A stretch of DNA of 64,000 nt from JACZUI01 sp965216725 (GTDB lineage: Bacteria; Actinomycetota; Acidimicrobiia; Spongiisociales; ZC4RG35): positions 1 through 64,000 of the forward strand of contig CBDCGI010000002.1 of NCBI GenBank assembly GCA_965216725.1, read 5' to 3'. A program made the position numbers and the translations under genes. Positions 24,169 to 32,652 of the stretch are shown here, piece after piece. Below the pieces are notes generated by a model, which saw only the letters and a program-made list of their open reading frames with translations, was not told where the DNA came from and ran no database searches. Numbering within the stretch: the stretch's first letter is position 1; the number at the start of each line of letters is the position of its first letter.

Positions 24169-25401
24169 TTGCCGAGGCCGGAGTTGTTGGAGAAGTACGC
24201 CGCGGTCGTGGTCGGTGTTGGGCTTGGTGTGGAGAAGGGCGATCGGTTGGTCATTTCTTCGCCGGTTCAGCTTCCGGAGTTCACCCGCATTCTGGTCGCG
24301 ACTGCATATGAGAAGGGCGCCGAATCGGTTGATGTCCTCTGGCAGGACGATGACGTTCGCAGGGCCCGTTTCGTTCACGGCTCTGAGGAAGCTGCCGCTG
24401 CCGTGAGTGGTGACAGTCAGTTTCGGATGACCGGATTCGAAGCCGGTGCATCGTATTTGTGGGTCCTCGCAGAAGATCCATCAGCGTTCGCCGGTGTTGA
24501 CATGGCAAGGGTTCAACAGCACCAGAAAGCAAATGGAGCATTCATCAAACCGGCAACGGATGCCATGGGAGCTGAAGATTTCCCTTGGAGTGTGATCGCG
24601 GCTCCAATCCCGTCATGGAACTCGTCAGTCTTCCCAGAAGCGGACTGGGCCGAAGCTGAAGAGCTGATGTGGGCTGCCATCTTTCGAGCCTGCCGCATCC
24701 ACGAAGACGATCCCGTCTCTGCATGGCAACAGCACCTCTCAGACCTCAAGAAACGCCGTGGGTACCTCACAGAACGACAGTTCCACCAACTCCGGTATGA
24801 GGGACCAGGAACAGACCTCGTCGTTGGGATGATCGACGGGTTCAAATGGCAAGGCGGTGGCGCAAAGACTCCTTCGGGACGCCCATTCGCGCCGAACATT
24901 CCAACCGAAGAGGTCTTCACATCGCCGCACAGGATGAAAGCTGACGGGCGTATACAGGCGAGCAAACCACTGAGTTTTTTTGGCGACATCATTGACGACT
25001 TCGCACTTCAACTCTCGGGCGGCCAAGTGGTCGAAGCGACGGCCAATCGAGGGCAAGAAGTCCTCGAACGGGTGTTGGGCACCGACGAAGGCTCAATCAG
25101 ATTCGGCGAAACGGCAATGGTCCCTCAATCGGGAGCCGTGGCCGCCGAGGCACTGATCTGGAACAACATGTTGTACGACGAAAACGACGCCTGCCACATA
25201 GCACTCGGCCAATCCTTCGCCTCTTGCCTCGAAGGAGCATCAGAAATGTCCAACGCTGAACAACTCGAAGCAGGACTCAACCAGAGCAGCCTCCACATTG
25301 ATTTCGTCGTCGGCTCTAAAGAACTGAGCGTGTTCGGAATACACCAAGACGGAACCGAGGAACCGATCATCAACAAAGGCGAATGGGGATTCACGGTTTG
25401 A
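24169..25401 (+). CDS. M29-family aminopeptidase
   Basis: About 410 residues starting at a TTG behind AAGGAGG (24158-24164), the normal length for M29 (AmpS/PepS). Metal-site motifs are present: NIPTEEVFTSPH, RFGETAMVP, CHIALGQSF and LHIDFVVGS. The tyrosine usual in the HxAxGxxY motif is Phe here, which may affect activity. It cleaves N-terminal residues from peptides in characterised relatives. Codon third positions go from G/T-rich at the 5' end to A/C-rich at the 3' end. Confidence 0.85.
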   Translation: MPRPELLEKYAAVVVGVGLGVEKGDRLVISSPVQLPEFTRILVATAYEKGAESVDVLWQDDDVRRARFVHGSEEAAAAVSGDSQFRMTGFEAGASYLWVLAEDPSAFAGVDMARVQQHQKANGAFIKPATDAMGAEDFPWSVIAAPIPSWNSSVFPEADWAEAEELMWAAIFRACRIHEDDPVSAWQQHLSDLKKRRGYLTERQFHQLRYEGPGTDLVVGMIDGFKWQGGGAKTPSGRPFAPNIPTEEVFTSPHRMKADGRIQASKPLSFFGDIIDDFALQLSGGQVVEATANRGQEVLERVLGTDEGSIRFGETAMVPQSGAVAAEALIWNNMLYDENDACHIALGQSFASCLEGASEMSNAEQLEAGLNQSSLHIDFVVGSKELSVFGIHQDGTEEPIINKGEWGFTV

Positions 25402-25457
25402 AGATCAGCAGCCAACCCACAACCGGCTGGGAGGCATGATTTGTCTCGTGTGGCGCC

Positions 25458-26774
25458 CACCGGTCGGGCGGTGGAACTCCTGTTGAGCTGTTAGCGCCAG
25501 CTCGGTCGGGTCCGTTCCGCCGTTCCGGTTGGGCTGCCACCCCTTCGCCATTTACGAGAAAGGGGCGGCGATGAGAATCGTAGAAGTCACTGGTGGTGTG
25601 GACACCCATGCCGACCACCGTATGGCAGCAGCAGTCGATGGCAACGGTGGGTTGTTGGGTGTCGAATCGTTCCCAGCTACCGAAGCCCGATATGAGGGCC
25701 TGTTGGTCTGGTTGGCCGATCATGGTGAGGTGGTCAGGGTTGGTGTTGAGGGCACCGGTTCGTGGGGTGTCGGCCTGACCCGATTCCTCCACGACCATGA
25801 CGTGAACGTTGTGGAGGTTGACCGTCCGAACCGGCAGCAGCGTCGCCGAGTCGGCAAGAGCGATCCGACCGATGCGGTGTCCGCGGCCAGAGCTGCCCTG
25901 TCGGGGACAGCAACCACCACACCGAAGGCGAGGAACGGTGCTGTCGAAGAGATGCGTGTTCCCCTCGTTGCCAGAAGGTCGGCTCGGGAGCAGCGGATCC
26001 AGACCCTGAACCAGCTGCGACATCTCGTGTTCTGTGCTCCGGAACCGATCAGGGTCCGATTCAAGGATCGGCCCAAGACTGGTTGATCAACGAGGCAGCT
26101 GCCATGAGACCCCGGGAGGGTTCCGACCGGATCACCTATCGGACCAGCCTGGTCATCCGTTCGTTGGCTCGACGTATCAAACATCTCGACGCCGAAATGG
26201 AGACCATCGACCAGACCCTCCACACGTTGATCGAAGAGACGGCTCCTTCGCTGCTCGGCTTGTATGGGGTGGGAGTCGACACTGCCGCCAGTCTGCTGGT
26301 TGCTGCCGGCGACAACCCAGACCGACTCAAGAGTGAACGGTCGTGGGCTCACCTCTGCGGAGTCACCCCCATCCCCGCTTCATCAGGCAAAATGACCCGG
26401 CATCGGCTCAACCGGCGAGGAGACCGTCACGCCAACTCGGCGTTGTATCGGATCGTTCTCACCCGAATGAGCTCTGACCAACGGACCCGGACTTATGTGG
26501 CCAGGAGACGAGCCCAAGGGCTCACCACACCCGAGATCATGCGGTGTCTAAAACGCTACGTAGCTAGAGAAACCTTCAAACACATCACCTGAAACTTGGG
26601 TGAGGGTCTGACCCGATAAACCGGCTGACGCACTCCAGTGCTGTCCTGATAATGACCTGTCGACCCCACCCACACTCTCGGCGACCCTTTGACCTAATAA
26701 GAGCCTGCCCACCAACCGGTGTGGCCCCTCCCAGTCCTGTCCACAACCGCCCGGCACCTTGACATAAGAGATTC
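25458..26774 (+). mobile_element. Second IS110-family insertion sequence, inactivated
   Basis: About 1.3 kb with a frameshifted transposase. The right end TTGACATAAGAGATTC resembles that of the first element. Boundaries are inferred: the left flank ends GGCGCC and the right flank begins ATTACGCGC, together resembling GCGCCGTTACGTGC seen intact at 18534-18547. Its transposase is from a different IS110 subgroup than the first. Confidence 0.6.
25571..26592 (+). pseudogene. IS110-family transposase with a one-base frameshift
   Basis: The N part (from MRIVEVTGGVDTHADH, catalytic D11; later KSDPTDA) runs to a stop at 26086, ending RFKDRPKTG. The rest (LINEAAAMRP to VARETFKHIT, including the HLCGVTPIPASSGKMTRHRLN block) continues one frame back from about 26080. 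Inserting a single T in GGTTGA would restore one continuous protein of about 340 residues, so a 1-base deletion is the likely lesion. Confidence 0.85.
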
Positions 26775-26802
26775 ATTACGCGCTGTCAGCACGCGGACAC
26801 AT

Positions 26803-26814
26803 GTGCCGTTATAT
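26803..26814 (+). repeat. Variant copy of the recurring motif (GTGCCGTTATAT)
   Basis: The first eleven bases match GTGCCGTTATG to the TAT position and it is preceded by ACAT as in other copies. It lies between the second IS110 element and the esterase gene. Confidence 0.4.
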
Positions 26815-26836
26815 CCCCATGATCGAACCGTTCTGG

Positions 26837-27766
26837 CTATGAGTTGAGATGTCGATCGAGGAATTCACCGACCTTGTTGAAGGTGAAGGTCAATTCGTCA
26901 CTGGTCACCGATGTCAGCTCGAACGCGTGGCCCACGTCGGGCAGTAGAACCAGCTCGACTTCTACACCTGCTTCCTCCAATGCTGCGGCGAATCGTTGTG
27001 ACATGACACTTGGAACGTCTGTGTCGGCGGTCCCGTGCACGAGGATGAAGGGTGGCTCAGTGCCGTCGATCTGGACTATCGGTGACATCTCTTCTAAGCG
27101 TTCAACCGGTATCTCCTCCCAAGGTGCACCCCAGAACAACTCCAGGTTGTCGAAGTCGGAAGGCGGGAAGTCGTCCACGCTGGTGAAGTCGAAAAAGCCG
27201 TAGAGGATGACCGCTGCGCCTATCGCGTTGGCAGGCAGGGGTTCGTTGGGACAGTCTTCCGAGTAGATGCTGGGGTCGTTGGCCGTAGCGACCATCGACG
27301 CCAGATAGCCGCCTGCCGAGCCACCCCACACCACTACACGATCGGAGTCGAACCCGTATTCATCTGCGTTCTGGTGAACCCACGCCAGCGCACAGAACGA
27401 ATCCTCCACCTGCACTGGATAACCACCATGGTCGGGGGTCAGTCGATAGTTAGTTGCGACGAAAGCGAACCCGTTCTCGGCGTAGTACCGGCCAATACGG
27501 CTGTAGAGAGCCTTGGAATTCGAACGGAACGCGCCTCCATGAATGGCCAGGATGGTCGGAACAGGCTCCCCTGTTGACTCTGGGAGATACACGTCCAAGA
27601 TATGCCTGAACTCGTTATCCCAGTAGGGAACATTCTCGAACACTTCGAACGACGATGAGGCTTCCGCCGCCTCCGATGATGAGGAACTTCCACCATCTCC
27701 ATCTGAGCAACCAGCAGCCAGAAGAGCCAGTCCCACAAGCACTGAACGCGTTCCTCGAACCCTCAA
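26837..27766 (-). CDS. Alpha/beta-hydrolase (BD-FAE/Abhydrolase_3-like esterase), lipoprotein
   Basis: 309 residues with a signal peptide ending in the lipobox LAAGC and a short Ser-rich linker. The hydrolase core shows the oxyanion motif HGGAF, nucleophile elbow GGSAGG, the acidic residue in HGTADTDVP, and the catalytic histidine in VGHAFE. This is the secreted carboxylesterase pattern. It is in the island between two IS110 relics. Confidence 0.88.
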   Translation of the reverse strand: MRVRGTRSVLVGLALLAAGCSDGDGGSSSSSEAAEASSSFEVFENVPYWDNEFRHILDVYLPESTGEPVPTILAIHGGAFRSNSKALYSRIGRYYAENGFAFVATNYRLTPDHGGYPVQVEDSFCALAWVHQNADEYGFDSDRVVVWGGSAGGYLASMVATANDPSIYSEDCPNEPLPANAIGAAVILYGFFDFTSVDDFPPSDFDNLELFWGAPWEEIPVERLEEMSPIVQIDGTEPPFILVHGTADTDVPSVMSQRFAAALEEAGVEVELVLLPDVGHAFELTSVTSDELTFTFNKVGEFLDRHLNS

Positions 27767-27919
27767 CCAGAACCCTCCCTAGATAGACGAAAGACCAGGC
27801 TTCCGAAACCTACGCGAACCATTCGCCCGACTGGCACAATCGTCCGGGGAGGTGTCTAAGAGCGACGGCCGACCTAGCTAAACCGCTCCACAACCGGCAA
27901 TGTATCCGACGGCACATTG

Positions 27920-27987
27920 GTGCCTGATTGAGACATGGGCGTGCGCTGCGGGGTGCTCGTAGGGTGGGGATGCCGACTGGTCGGCTC
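27920..27987 (+). mobile_element. Left-end remnant of an IS110 element
   Basis: These 68 bases align with 20262-20330 with about seven differences and one 1-base gap: both begin GTGCCTGATTGAGAC and both end GACTGGTCGGCTC. The transposase and right end are absent. It shows a third, related IS110 insertion, later truncated, again joined to GTGCC. Confidence 0.75.
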
Positions 27988-28173
27988 CCAGTCCTATATC
28001 GGGCAGAGAACACTCCCGGCCCTGGGTACGACCACATCGCCTACGGGGTCATACTCGACGCCCCCGATGCGACCCCCAAACAGGTCGCCTACTTTGACAG
28101 ACGGCGTGAGGAGTCTTCCCCAGTCGGAGACACTCTGGCAAGAAATGTCCACAAGACTCTCGAATTCGTCTGA
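27988..28173 (+). pseudogene. 5'-truncated coding fragment
   Basis: The last ~60 codons before a TGA at 28171-28173 read as plausible protein with GC-rich third positions, containing AENTPGPGYDHIAYGVI and ARNVHKTLEFV. No native start exists; the frame runs back into the IS110 scar. Probably the C-terminus of a gene cut off by the insertion. Family not recognised. Confidence 0.4.
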
Positions 28174-28216
28174 GACTCGAACTGCAAATGGTGCCGCTAT
28201 GTATGTGCGGTCTCGT

Positions 28217-28228
28217 GGGGACCCACCG
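28217..28228 (+). repeat. 12-bp copy of the tRNA-Lys 3' end (candidate island right end)
   Basis: GGGGACCCACCG matches 18420-18431 exactly. Just 5' of it, GGTCTC also matches the 5' acceptor strand of the tRNA, which may be chance because that sequence pairs with the repeat. Confidence 0.4.
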
Positions 28229-28348
28229 TGAGATCCGGGCACGGGTAGATTCTCACCGTCGGACGCGTCCTGATCGTATAGCGCGCACCTCGCCGGTGTC
28301 GGCCGTCATCCTCGCCTTCACTCCGACTCCGAGGCAATGGACCTTCAT

Positions 28349-29431
28349 TCAGCCGCAAAAAATGGTGACAACTCCTGTGTGTTGCGGATCACCCGGCCTC
28401 CACGAGTCCAATTGGGAGCCCCCAGGGGTGAGCACATTCCGATATTCGGTGATGTCGTAATAGGTCGAAGTGAAGGTCACGTAGCCTTTCCCCTTCCACG
28501 GGAACCGTCTCTCCTCCGATGTGTCAGCGGTCACATTTGTGGCGTCAACTTCAACGTTGGCGCCGGTGAGGCCGGAAAGATATGCGGCTTCGAGCCGTTC
28601 CACGCGCCCACTTTCGTCAGCCAACTTGTAGGCATTGATCCCGACGACTGCCTTGCCGTCAAACGTCATGCCTACGTCGATATCGATCGACCAATACCTC
28701 ATCTCCACGTCGCCAGGGTCTCCGAAAGGCACATCAAGATAAAACGTTGTCACTGTCCTGAATGGCACGCCCTCGGGAGCGACGAAGCATTGGCCAACAG
28801 CGTCGACAAAGGACTCGCTACCGAGGTAGTCCGCGAGGCTCTCGCCCTCGTATGAGCCGGCGTAGCCGTAACCCAACTGCGCATCGAACGACCGGCATCC
28901 GTAGGCCAACAGGGCTTCACAATCTGCGCTCGAACGAGTCGGCTCAACTCGGACGTATAGACCCGAGACTTTGGGCAGGCCGCTGACAATGACCAGAGGT
29001 TCACCGGGTTTGAGGCAGTCCACGAGGTCGTCAACGAAATCCTCACTCTCACCTGGCGTAGGTAGATCCTCACCCTGGCCCCAACGAATGTCGCGAGGTG
29101 ACCACTGCTCGTTGTTCATAACACTGCTGCTGCCGCGCCATTGAAGATCTTCGCAGGAGAGAGGAGTCTCGTCCTGCTGAGATAGTGCCTCTCCATCTCC
29201 GGTCGCATCGTCTTGGCGATTCGATCCGGACGGGTCTGAGGTCTCCTCCGAGCCCGATGAGTCGGCTTCATCCGACTGGTCGTCCCTGTCACCGGCCTCC
29301 CCGCTCAGAGGCGCTTGCGCTTGCCCACTTTCGGCTGACTCATCGGCGGTGTCATCGCTGAGAAACAAAACGAAGCCGCCGATCGCCACCGCGAAGCCCA
29401 AGCCGACCGCCACGATTGCTGCCCGGCTCAT
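28349..29431 (-). CDS. Hypothetical membrane-anchored protein with acidic linker
   Basis: 360 residues. One N-terminal membrane span (about residues 5-24) is followed by a long Asp/Glu/Ser-rich linker to about residue 90 and then a folded domain of about 260 residues with several cysteines (DLVDCL, ADCEALLAYGC, VGQCF). That suggests an exported, possibly disulfide-bonded domain. No family is recognised. Its ATG overlaps the stop of a 46-codon ORF upstream (ATGA), suggesting translational coupling. Confidence 0.6.
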   Translation of the reverse strand: MSRAAIVAVGLGFAVAIGGFVLFLSDDTADESAESGQAQAPLSGEAGDRDDQSDEADSSGSEETSDPSGSNRQDDATGDGEALSQQDETPLSCEDLQWRGSSSVMNNEQWSPRDIRWGQGEDLPTPGESEDFVDDLVDCLKPGEPLVIVSGLPKVSGLYVRVEPTRSSADCEALLAYGCRSFDAQLGYGYAGSYEGESLADYLGSESFVDAVGQCFVAPEGVPFRTVTTFYLDVPFGDPGDVEMRYWSIDIDVGMTFDGKAVVGINAYKLADESGRVERLEAAYLSGLTGANVEVDATNVTADTSEERRFPWKGKGYVTFTSTYYDITEYRNVLTPGGSQLDSWRPGDPQHTGVVTIFCG

Positions 29432-29568
29432 CGGCCCTCACTCCCTGTCGCTGCCCACACCGATGCGACGCTACCGGATGACACGAGAGGACACGGCTTG
29501 AAGTCCAGATTCAGAGAATCCAAGTCGTCACGGTCTTCATCCGTCGGATAGCGGAACGGAGTAGACAT
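29428..29568 (-). CDS. Small hypothetical protein coupled to the following gene
   Basis: A 46-residue frame, MSTPFRYPTDEDRDDLDSLN at the N-terminus, ending in a TGA that overlaps the ATG of the 28349-29431 gene. Acidic first half, no membrane span. No strong SD. The 4-base overlap is the main argument for it being real. Confidence 0.4.
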   Translation of the reverse strand: MSTPFRYPTDEDRDDLDSLNLDFKPCPLVSSGSVASVWAATGSEGR

Positions 29569-29594
29569 CAGTTGCTCTAATGCGGAGGTGACTG

Positions 29595-30233
29595 GTGCGT
29601 TCGGAGTTGAGGCTTGGTGGTCTTGCGTTGGTTTTGGCCGTCTTCGTGCTGGCAGTTGCTTTCGCCGTGATTGCGGCGAGGGGTCAGCTGCGGGGGGTGG
29701 GGGCTGGATTTATGGGTGTGGAAGGAGTCGGGAGGGATGCCTCGGCTTTGGCCACTTTGATGCGCGCGCTGGCACTGTTTGCGATCCTACAACTGGTCGG
29801 CTTCGGGATTTTGGCTTCGGTGATGTCTCGAGCTGGCGAGCAGGCACTCGGCCTGGTTTCTTTCGGATTGTGGGTCTTTGGGTCGGCTGCGGCCGTCATC
29901 CGCGGCGTTTCCGAGGGGACGCTCACGGTGTGGGCGGGTGAGAAGTGGGCGGAGACCGGAGCCGTTCCTGAGATCTACGAGCCGCTCAACGCTTTCGCTC
30001 AGAGTTCGTTCTCTTGGTACGCCGTGATTCCGTGGCTCGTTGCGGCGGCAGGGTTCGGCTGGGGAGTGCTCCGTTCCGGTGTCTTGCCTTCATGGGTGGG
30101 CTACGTCGCCATGGGATGGAGTGCCGTATGGCTGTTGTTCCCTTTGATATTCCGGTTCGATCTGCCTGCGATCCTGGCCCTGTATCCGGTGTTGTTTGGT
30201 GTTGGGATGCTGACCACCGACTGGCAAGCCTGA
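29595..30233 (+). CDS. Hypothetical multi-pass membrane protein
   Basis: 212 residues starting at a GTG 6 bases after GGAGG (29584-29588). About six hydrophobic segments occur (for example near 8-28, 55-75, 85-105, 140-160, 165-185, 190-205). No family is recognised by eye; the overall layout resembles uncharacterised DUF4386-type membrane proteins, but this is weak. Divergent from the small coupled ORF pair. Confidence 0.65.
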   Translation: MRSELRLGGLALVLAVFVLAVAFAVIAARGQLRGVGAGFMGVEGVGRDASALATLMRALALFAILQLVGFGILASVMSRAGEQALGLVSFGLWVFGSAAAVIRGVSEGTLTVWAGEKWAETGAVPEIYEPLNAFAQSSFSWYAVIPWLVAAAGFGWGVLRSGVLPSWVGYVAMGWSAVWLLFPLIFRFDLPAILALYPVLFGVGMLTTDWQA

Positions 30234-30296
30234 AGGAAACTGGGCGCGAAGGGCAAGACAAACCCCAAGGCGACTTGTGCTGATGCCCAACCGGCG

Positions 30297-30431
30297 GTGG
30301 TGGGCGTGGCTGGCTACTTCATGGTTTCGGTGTCCGGTCGAACCAGGACGCAGTCCCTGATACTCGCTGGCGTGGTCATGCTTCTAGGCCTGACTGTCGC
30401 CGCGGCAAAGAACTTCCTGATCGGCCACTGA
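30297..30431 (+). CDS. Possible 44-residue membrane peptide
   Basis: From a GTG at 30297 (or 30300, 30306) a short frame contains a clear hydrophobic helix (SLILAGVVMLLGLTVAAA) flanked by basic residues, ending KNFLIGH. It is in the same frame as the upstream membrane protein, after its stop. No SD is obvious, so this is tentative. The stretch 30432-30727 has no gene I can support, only a strong hairpin. Confidence 0.25.
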   Translation: MVGVAGYFMVSVSGRTRTQSLILAGVVMLLGLTVAAAKNFLIGH

Positions 30432-30516
30432 TGGGCCTCCAGCGGCTCCCGCGCACGGCTTTGGGTTTCGCTAGGTCGCACATGTTCGCTGCGTGCAGTC
30501 TCTCTACCGCAAAGGA

Positions 30517-30545
30517 AAGGGCCCCGGAACCTGTCCGGGGCCCTT
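30517..30545 (+). terminator. Strong GC-rich stem-loop, probable terminator
   Basis: AAGGGCCCCGGA, a 5-base loop, and TCCGGGGCCCTT pair perfectly over 12 bp. No T-run follows, so it would be an unusual (I-shaped) terminator or an RNA-processing hairpin. It lies in a gene-free stretch between the membrane-protein gene and the aldo/keto reductase. Confidence 0.5.
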
Positions 30546-30727
30546 AGATCCGTGGGGTTGGCTGGGAGGCCCTATCCACCAGAGATATCGACACTCCCAG
30601 CCGAATACTTGGTGACCATTACCGACCCATCCCGAAGGACTAGCCACTTATTGGCTTATTCAAGGAGCCGGCGCCATCCGAGCGCCCATCCGTGCTGTTG
30701 TGTGCCGTTCTTGTTGCGCGTGTACAT

Positions 30728-31729
30728 CTAAGTGGATGTGCCTGCCGCTGAGATTCGGGCGTGCTGTTCCACACTCAGAGGAATGTCAACGTATTTCAGG
30801 GTCTCCTCGAGTTGCTGTACGGACGTGGCTCCGATGATTGGGATGGAGGTGAGTCCAGTGATTTGGCTCACCCATTTGACCGCCACCTGCGCGGGTGAGG
30901 CGTCGACTTCTTCCGCAACCGCTTTGAGCTCCGCCAATACCTGCCACCAACTCTCAGGGAAATCTCCATACCTCTCGAACACGGCGGCTCTGGACCCGTG
31001 GGGCGTGATGGTGTTGCCGCTGCTGTCACGCTCGTATTTGCCGGTGAGGAACCCCCCGGCCAATGGAGAGAAGGAACACACCGCGACGTTCAGGTAGCGG
31101 CAGGCGTCGAAGAGATCGGGAAGAGGCATCTCTACAGGGTCGAGGGTATAAGGAACATGGTCGACGGCGTTGAATCGGGGCTGGATCACAGAGACCGGTG
31201 CCCAGCCATTGGACCTGCACATCTCGTTGGCCAGAACCAGTTGCCAGGAGGCGAAATTGCTCACTCCGATGTAGTGGACTTTGCCGGCTCGGACTAAATC
31301 GTTCAGCGCCGAGAGAGTCTCCTCGAGGGGCGACGGGTCGTGCCAGCCGTGGATGTAGTAGATGTCCAAGTAGCTGGTTCCGAGACGATCGAGCGTCCCC
31401 TCGATTTCAGCCATGACGATCTTTCGAGACAAGCCAATTCGCTGACGTCCCGCCAACGCGAAGTAGACCTTGCTTGCGACTACGAAATCCTCACGGTCCT
31501 TTCCCTTCAGCCACTCGCCGACGTATTCCTCGCTGCGGCCATCGCCATAGACGTTCGCCGTATCGAAGAAGTTGACCCCGCGTTCCCAAGCAGAATCAAG
31601 GATCGACAACGCGACATCCTTGCCGACCACTTCGGTGCCGCCGGGCGAAACGGTGCCGAACATCCAGGTGCCCAGGCAGACCTCCGACACCTCCATCCCG
31701 GTGCTTCCCAGCTGGAGATAGTCCACCAT
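30728..31729 (-). CDS. Aldo/keto reductase
   Basis: About 333 residues, NADPH-dependent carbonyl reductase family. The AKR tetrad is recognisable: Asp and Tyr in FFDTANVYGDG, Lys in VVASKVYF, and His in DIYYIHGWHDP. The C-terminal cofactor region has PIIGATSVQQLEE. The ATG at 31729 is preferred over a TTG at 31732. Substrate unknown; the pattern fits the AKR11/12-like bacterial group. Confidence 0.9.
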   Translation of the reverse strand: MVDYLQLGSTGMEVSEVCLGTWMFGTVSPGGTEVVGKDVALSILDSAWERGVNFFDTANVYGDGRSEEYVGEWLKGKDREDFVVASKVYFALAGRQRIGLSRKIVMAEIEGTLDRLGTSYLDIYYIHGWHDPSPLEETLSALNDLVRAGKVHYIGVSNFASWQLVLANEMCRSNGWAPVSVIQPRFNAVDHVPYTLDPVEMPLPDLFDACRYLNVAVCSFSPLAGGFLTGKYERDSSGNTITPHGSRAAVFERYGDFPESWWQVLAELKAVAEEVDASPAQVAVKWVSQITGLTSIPIIGATSVQQLEETLKYVDIPLSVEQHARISAAGTST

Positions 31730-31732
31730 CAA

Positions 31733-32177
31733 GTATTCCGATGACGCGGCAGCACGACCAGGTTCTACACAATCAATTCAACTGATGACGGACGGAAGGC
31801 CCACGAAGACCGACCCGGCGAGGACTTGTGTGTCGCGATCTGCTGATCGGAACTGCCAACGCTCGGCCCCAAACGCGGCCTGGTCGGAATACACGACGAG
31901 GCTCTTTTGGGTCGGTGGAGTAGGTTCTCGTTCGTCGCCAACATAGGCGCTGAGTTGTATCTGCTGACCCCGATCGCCTTCCAAGGTGACAACAACGATG
32001 AGCGCTGGATCACGTTCACCTTCCTCGCCCTCCCACTCATAGTCACGGTCCCCCTCGCCTACGCCGGAAGGCAGCTTCTGCGCACCCGGGAGTGAGCCTC
32101 CAAACAGCGACTGGCGCGAGTACGGCCCTTCTGGCCCCTCGGGTGGGTCGGCAACTCTCGATGATGAACGAAGAACG
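31733..32177. other. Stretch with two possible coding fragments, none certain
   Basis: About 445 bases without a firm gene. On the minus strand 31778-31906 reads plausibly as a protein C-terminus (YSDQAAFGAERWQFRSADRD). On the plus strand 31907-32095 gives a 62-residue frame from a TTG with one hydrophobic helix (WITFTFLALPLIVTVPLAY). The two meet head to head and each looks truncated, so this is probably a patch of decayed genes. Confidence 0.3.
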
Positions 32178-32459
32178 ATGGAGTCCCACAAGATTGCGTT
32201 TCCCGACAAGCACACCGAGATCCATCAGATTGTGGCCGACAACGACCTGGTGGCCTGTTTCTGTACGGTTACCGCGACACATACCGGCCCTTACATGGGC
32301 GTGGAGGCGACCGGTAAAAGAGTCGTTGTCCGCGAGATGATGTTCAACAGGGTGCGCGACGGGAGACTGTCCGAGACCTGGGCTATCACTTCGGACCCCG
32401 GATTCTATGAGCAACTCACCGGAAACCAGGCACCCGGGAAGCTCGACAACTTGGGATGA
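32178..32459 (+). pseudogene. N-terminally truncated SnoaL-like / ester cyclase-family protein
   Basis: A 93-residue frame whose body matches the second half of SnoaL-like polyketide-cyclase proteins (NTF2 fold): FPDKHTEIHQIVADNDLVAC, THTGPYMGVEATGKRVVVRE and VRDGRLSETW. Family members are normally about 130 residues, and the first helix-containing 40-50 residues are missing. It could be a short real protein, but a remnant is more likely. Confidence 0.5.
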
Positions 32460-32652
32460 CGCACTGGGCAGGGAACACGGTGAACGAGTCGGTACTTGGC
32501 TCCTGTGCGATCATCCCCCTCCAAGATCGGGTCTCACCCGATCAACCCAAACCCCCACCCTGTCCACATTCAGAAACCACAGAATCCGGAGGCTAGGGAT
32601 CTCACCACGACAACTTCCCATGTAGGTTCCCTGGGCATCCGAGAGCAAGGTG

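Larger units (their letters stand above)
27767..28348. other. Gene-poor junk stretch with IS scar and candidate island end
   Basis: Between the esterase start and the next gene no complete CDS is convincing. The stretch holds the IS110 left-end remnant (27920-27987), a truncated coding fragment right after it, a GTGCCGCTATG motif variant near 28191, and the 12-bp tRNA-Lys repeat at 28217-28228. It looks like a graveyard at the island edge. Confidence 0.5.

Noticed and set aside
26083..26592. Separate small gene downstream of the truncated IS110 transposase
   Set aside because: It is the C-terminal half of the same transposase displaced by a one-base frameshift, not an independent gene.
18440..30720. 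Integron-like cassette array with attC sites based on the repeated GTTATGTGC motif
   Set aside because: The matching inverse core (RYYYAAC) is not found at the expected distance from any copy, the genes point both ways, GTTATGT does not fit GTTRRRY, and no integron integrase is visible.
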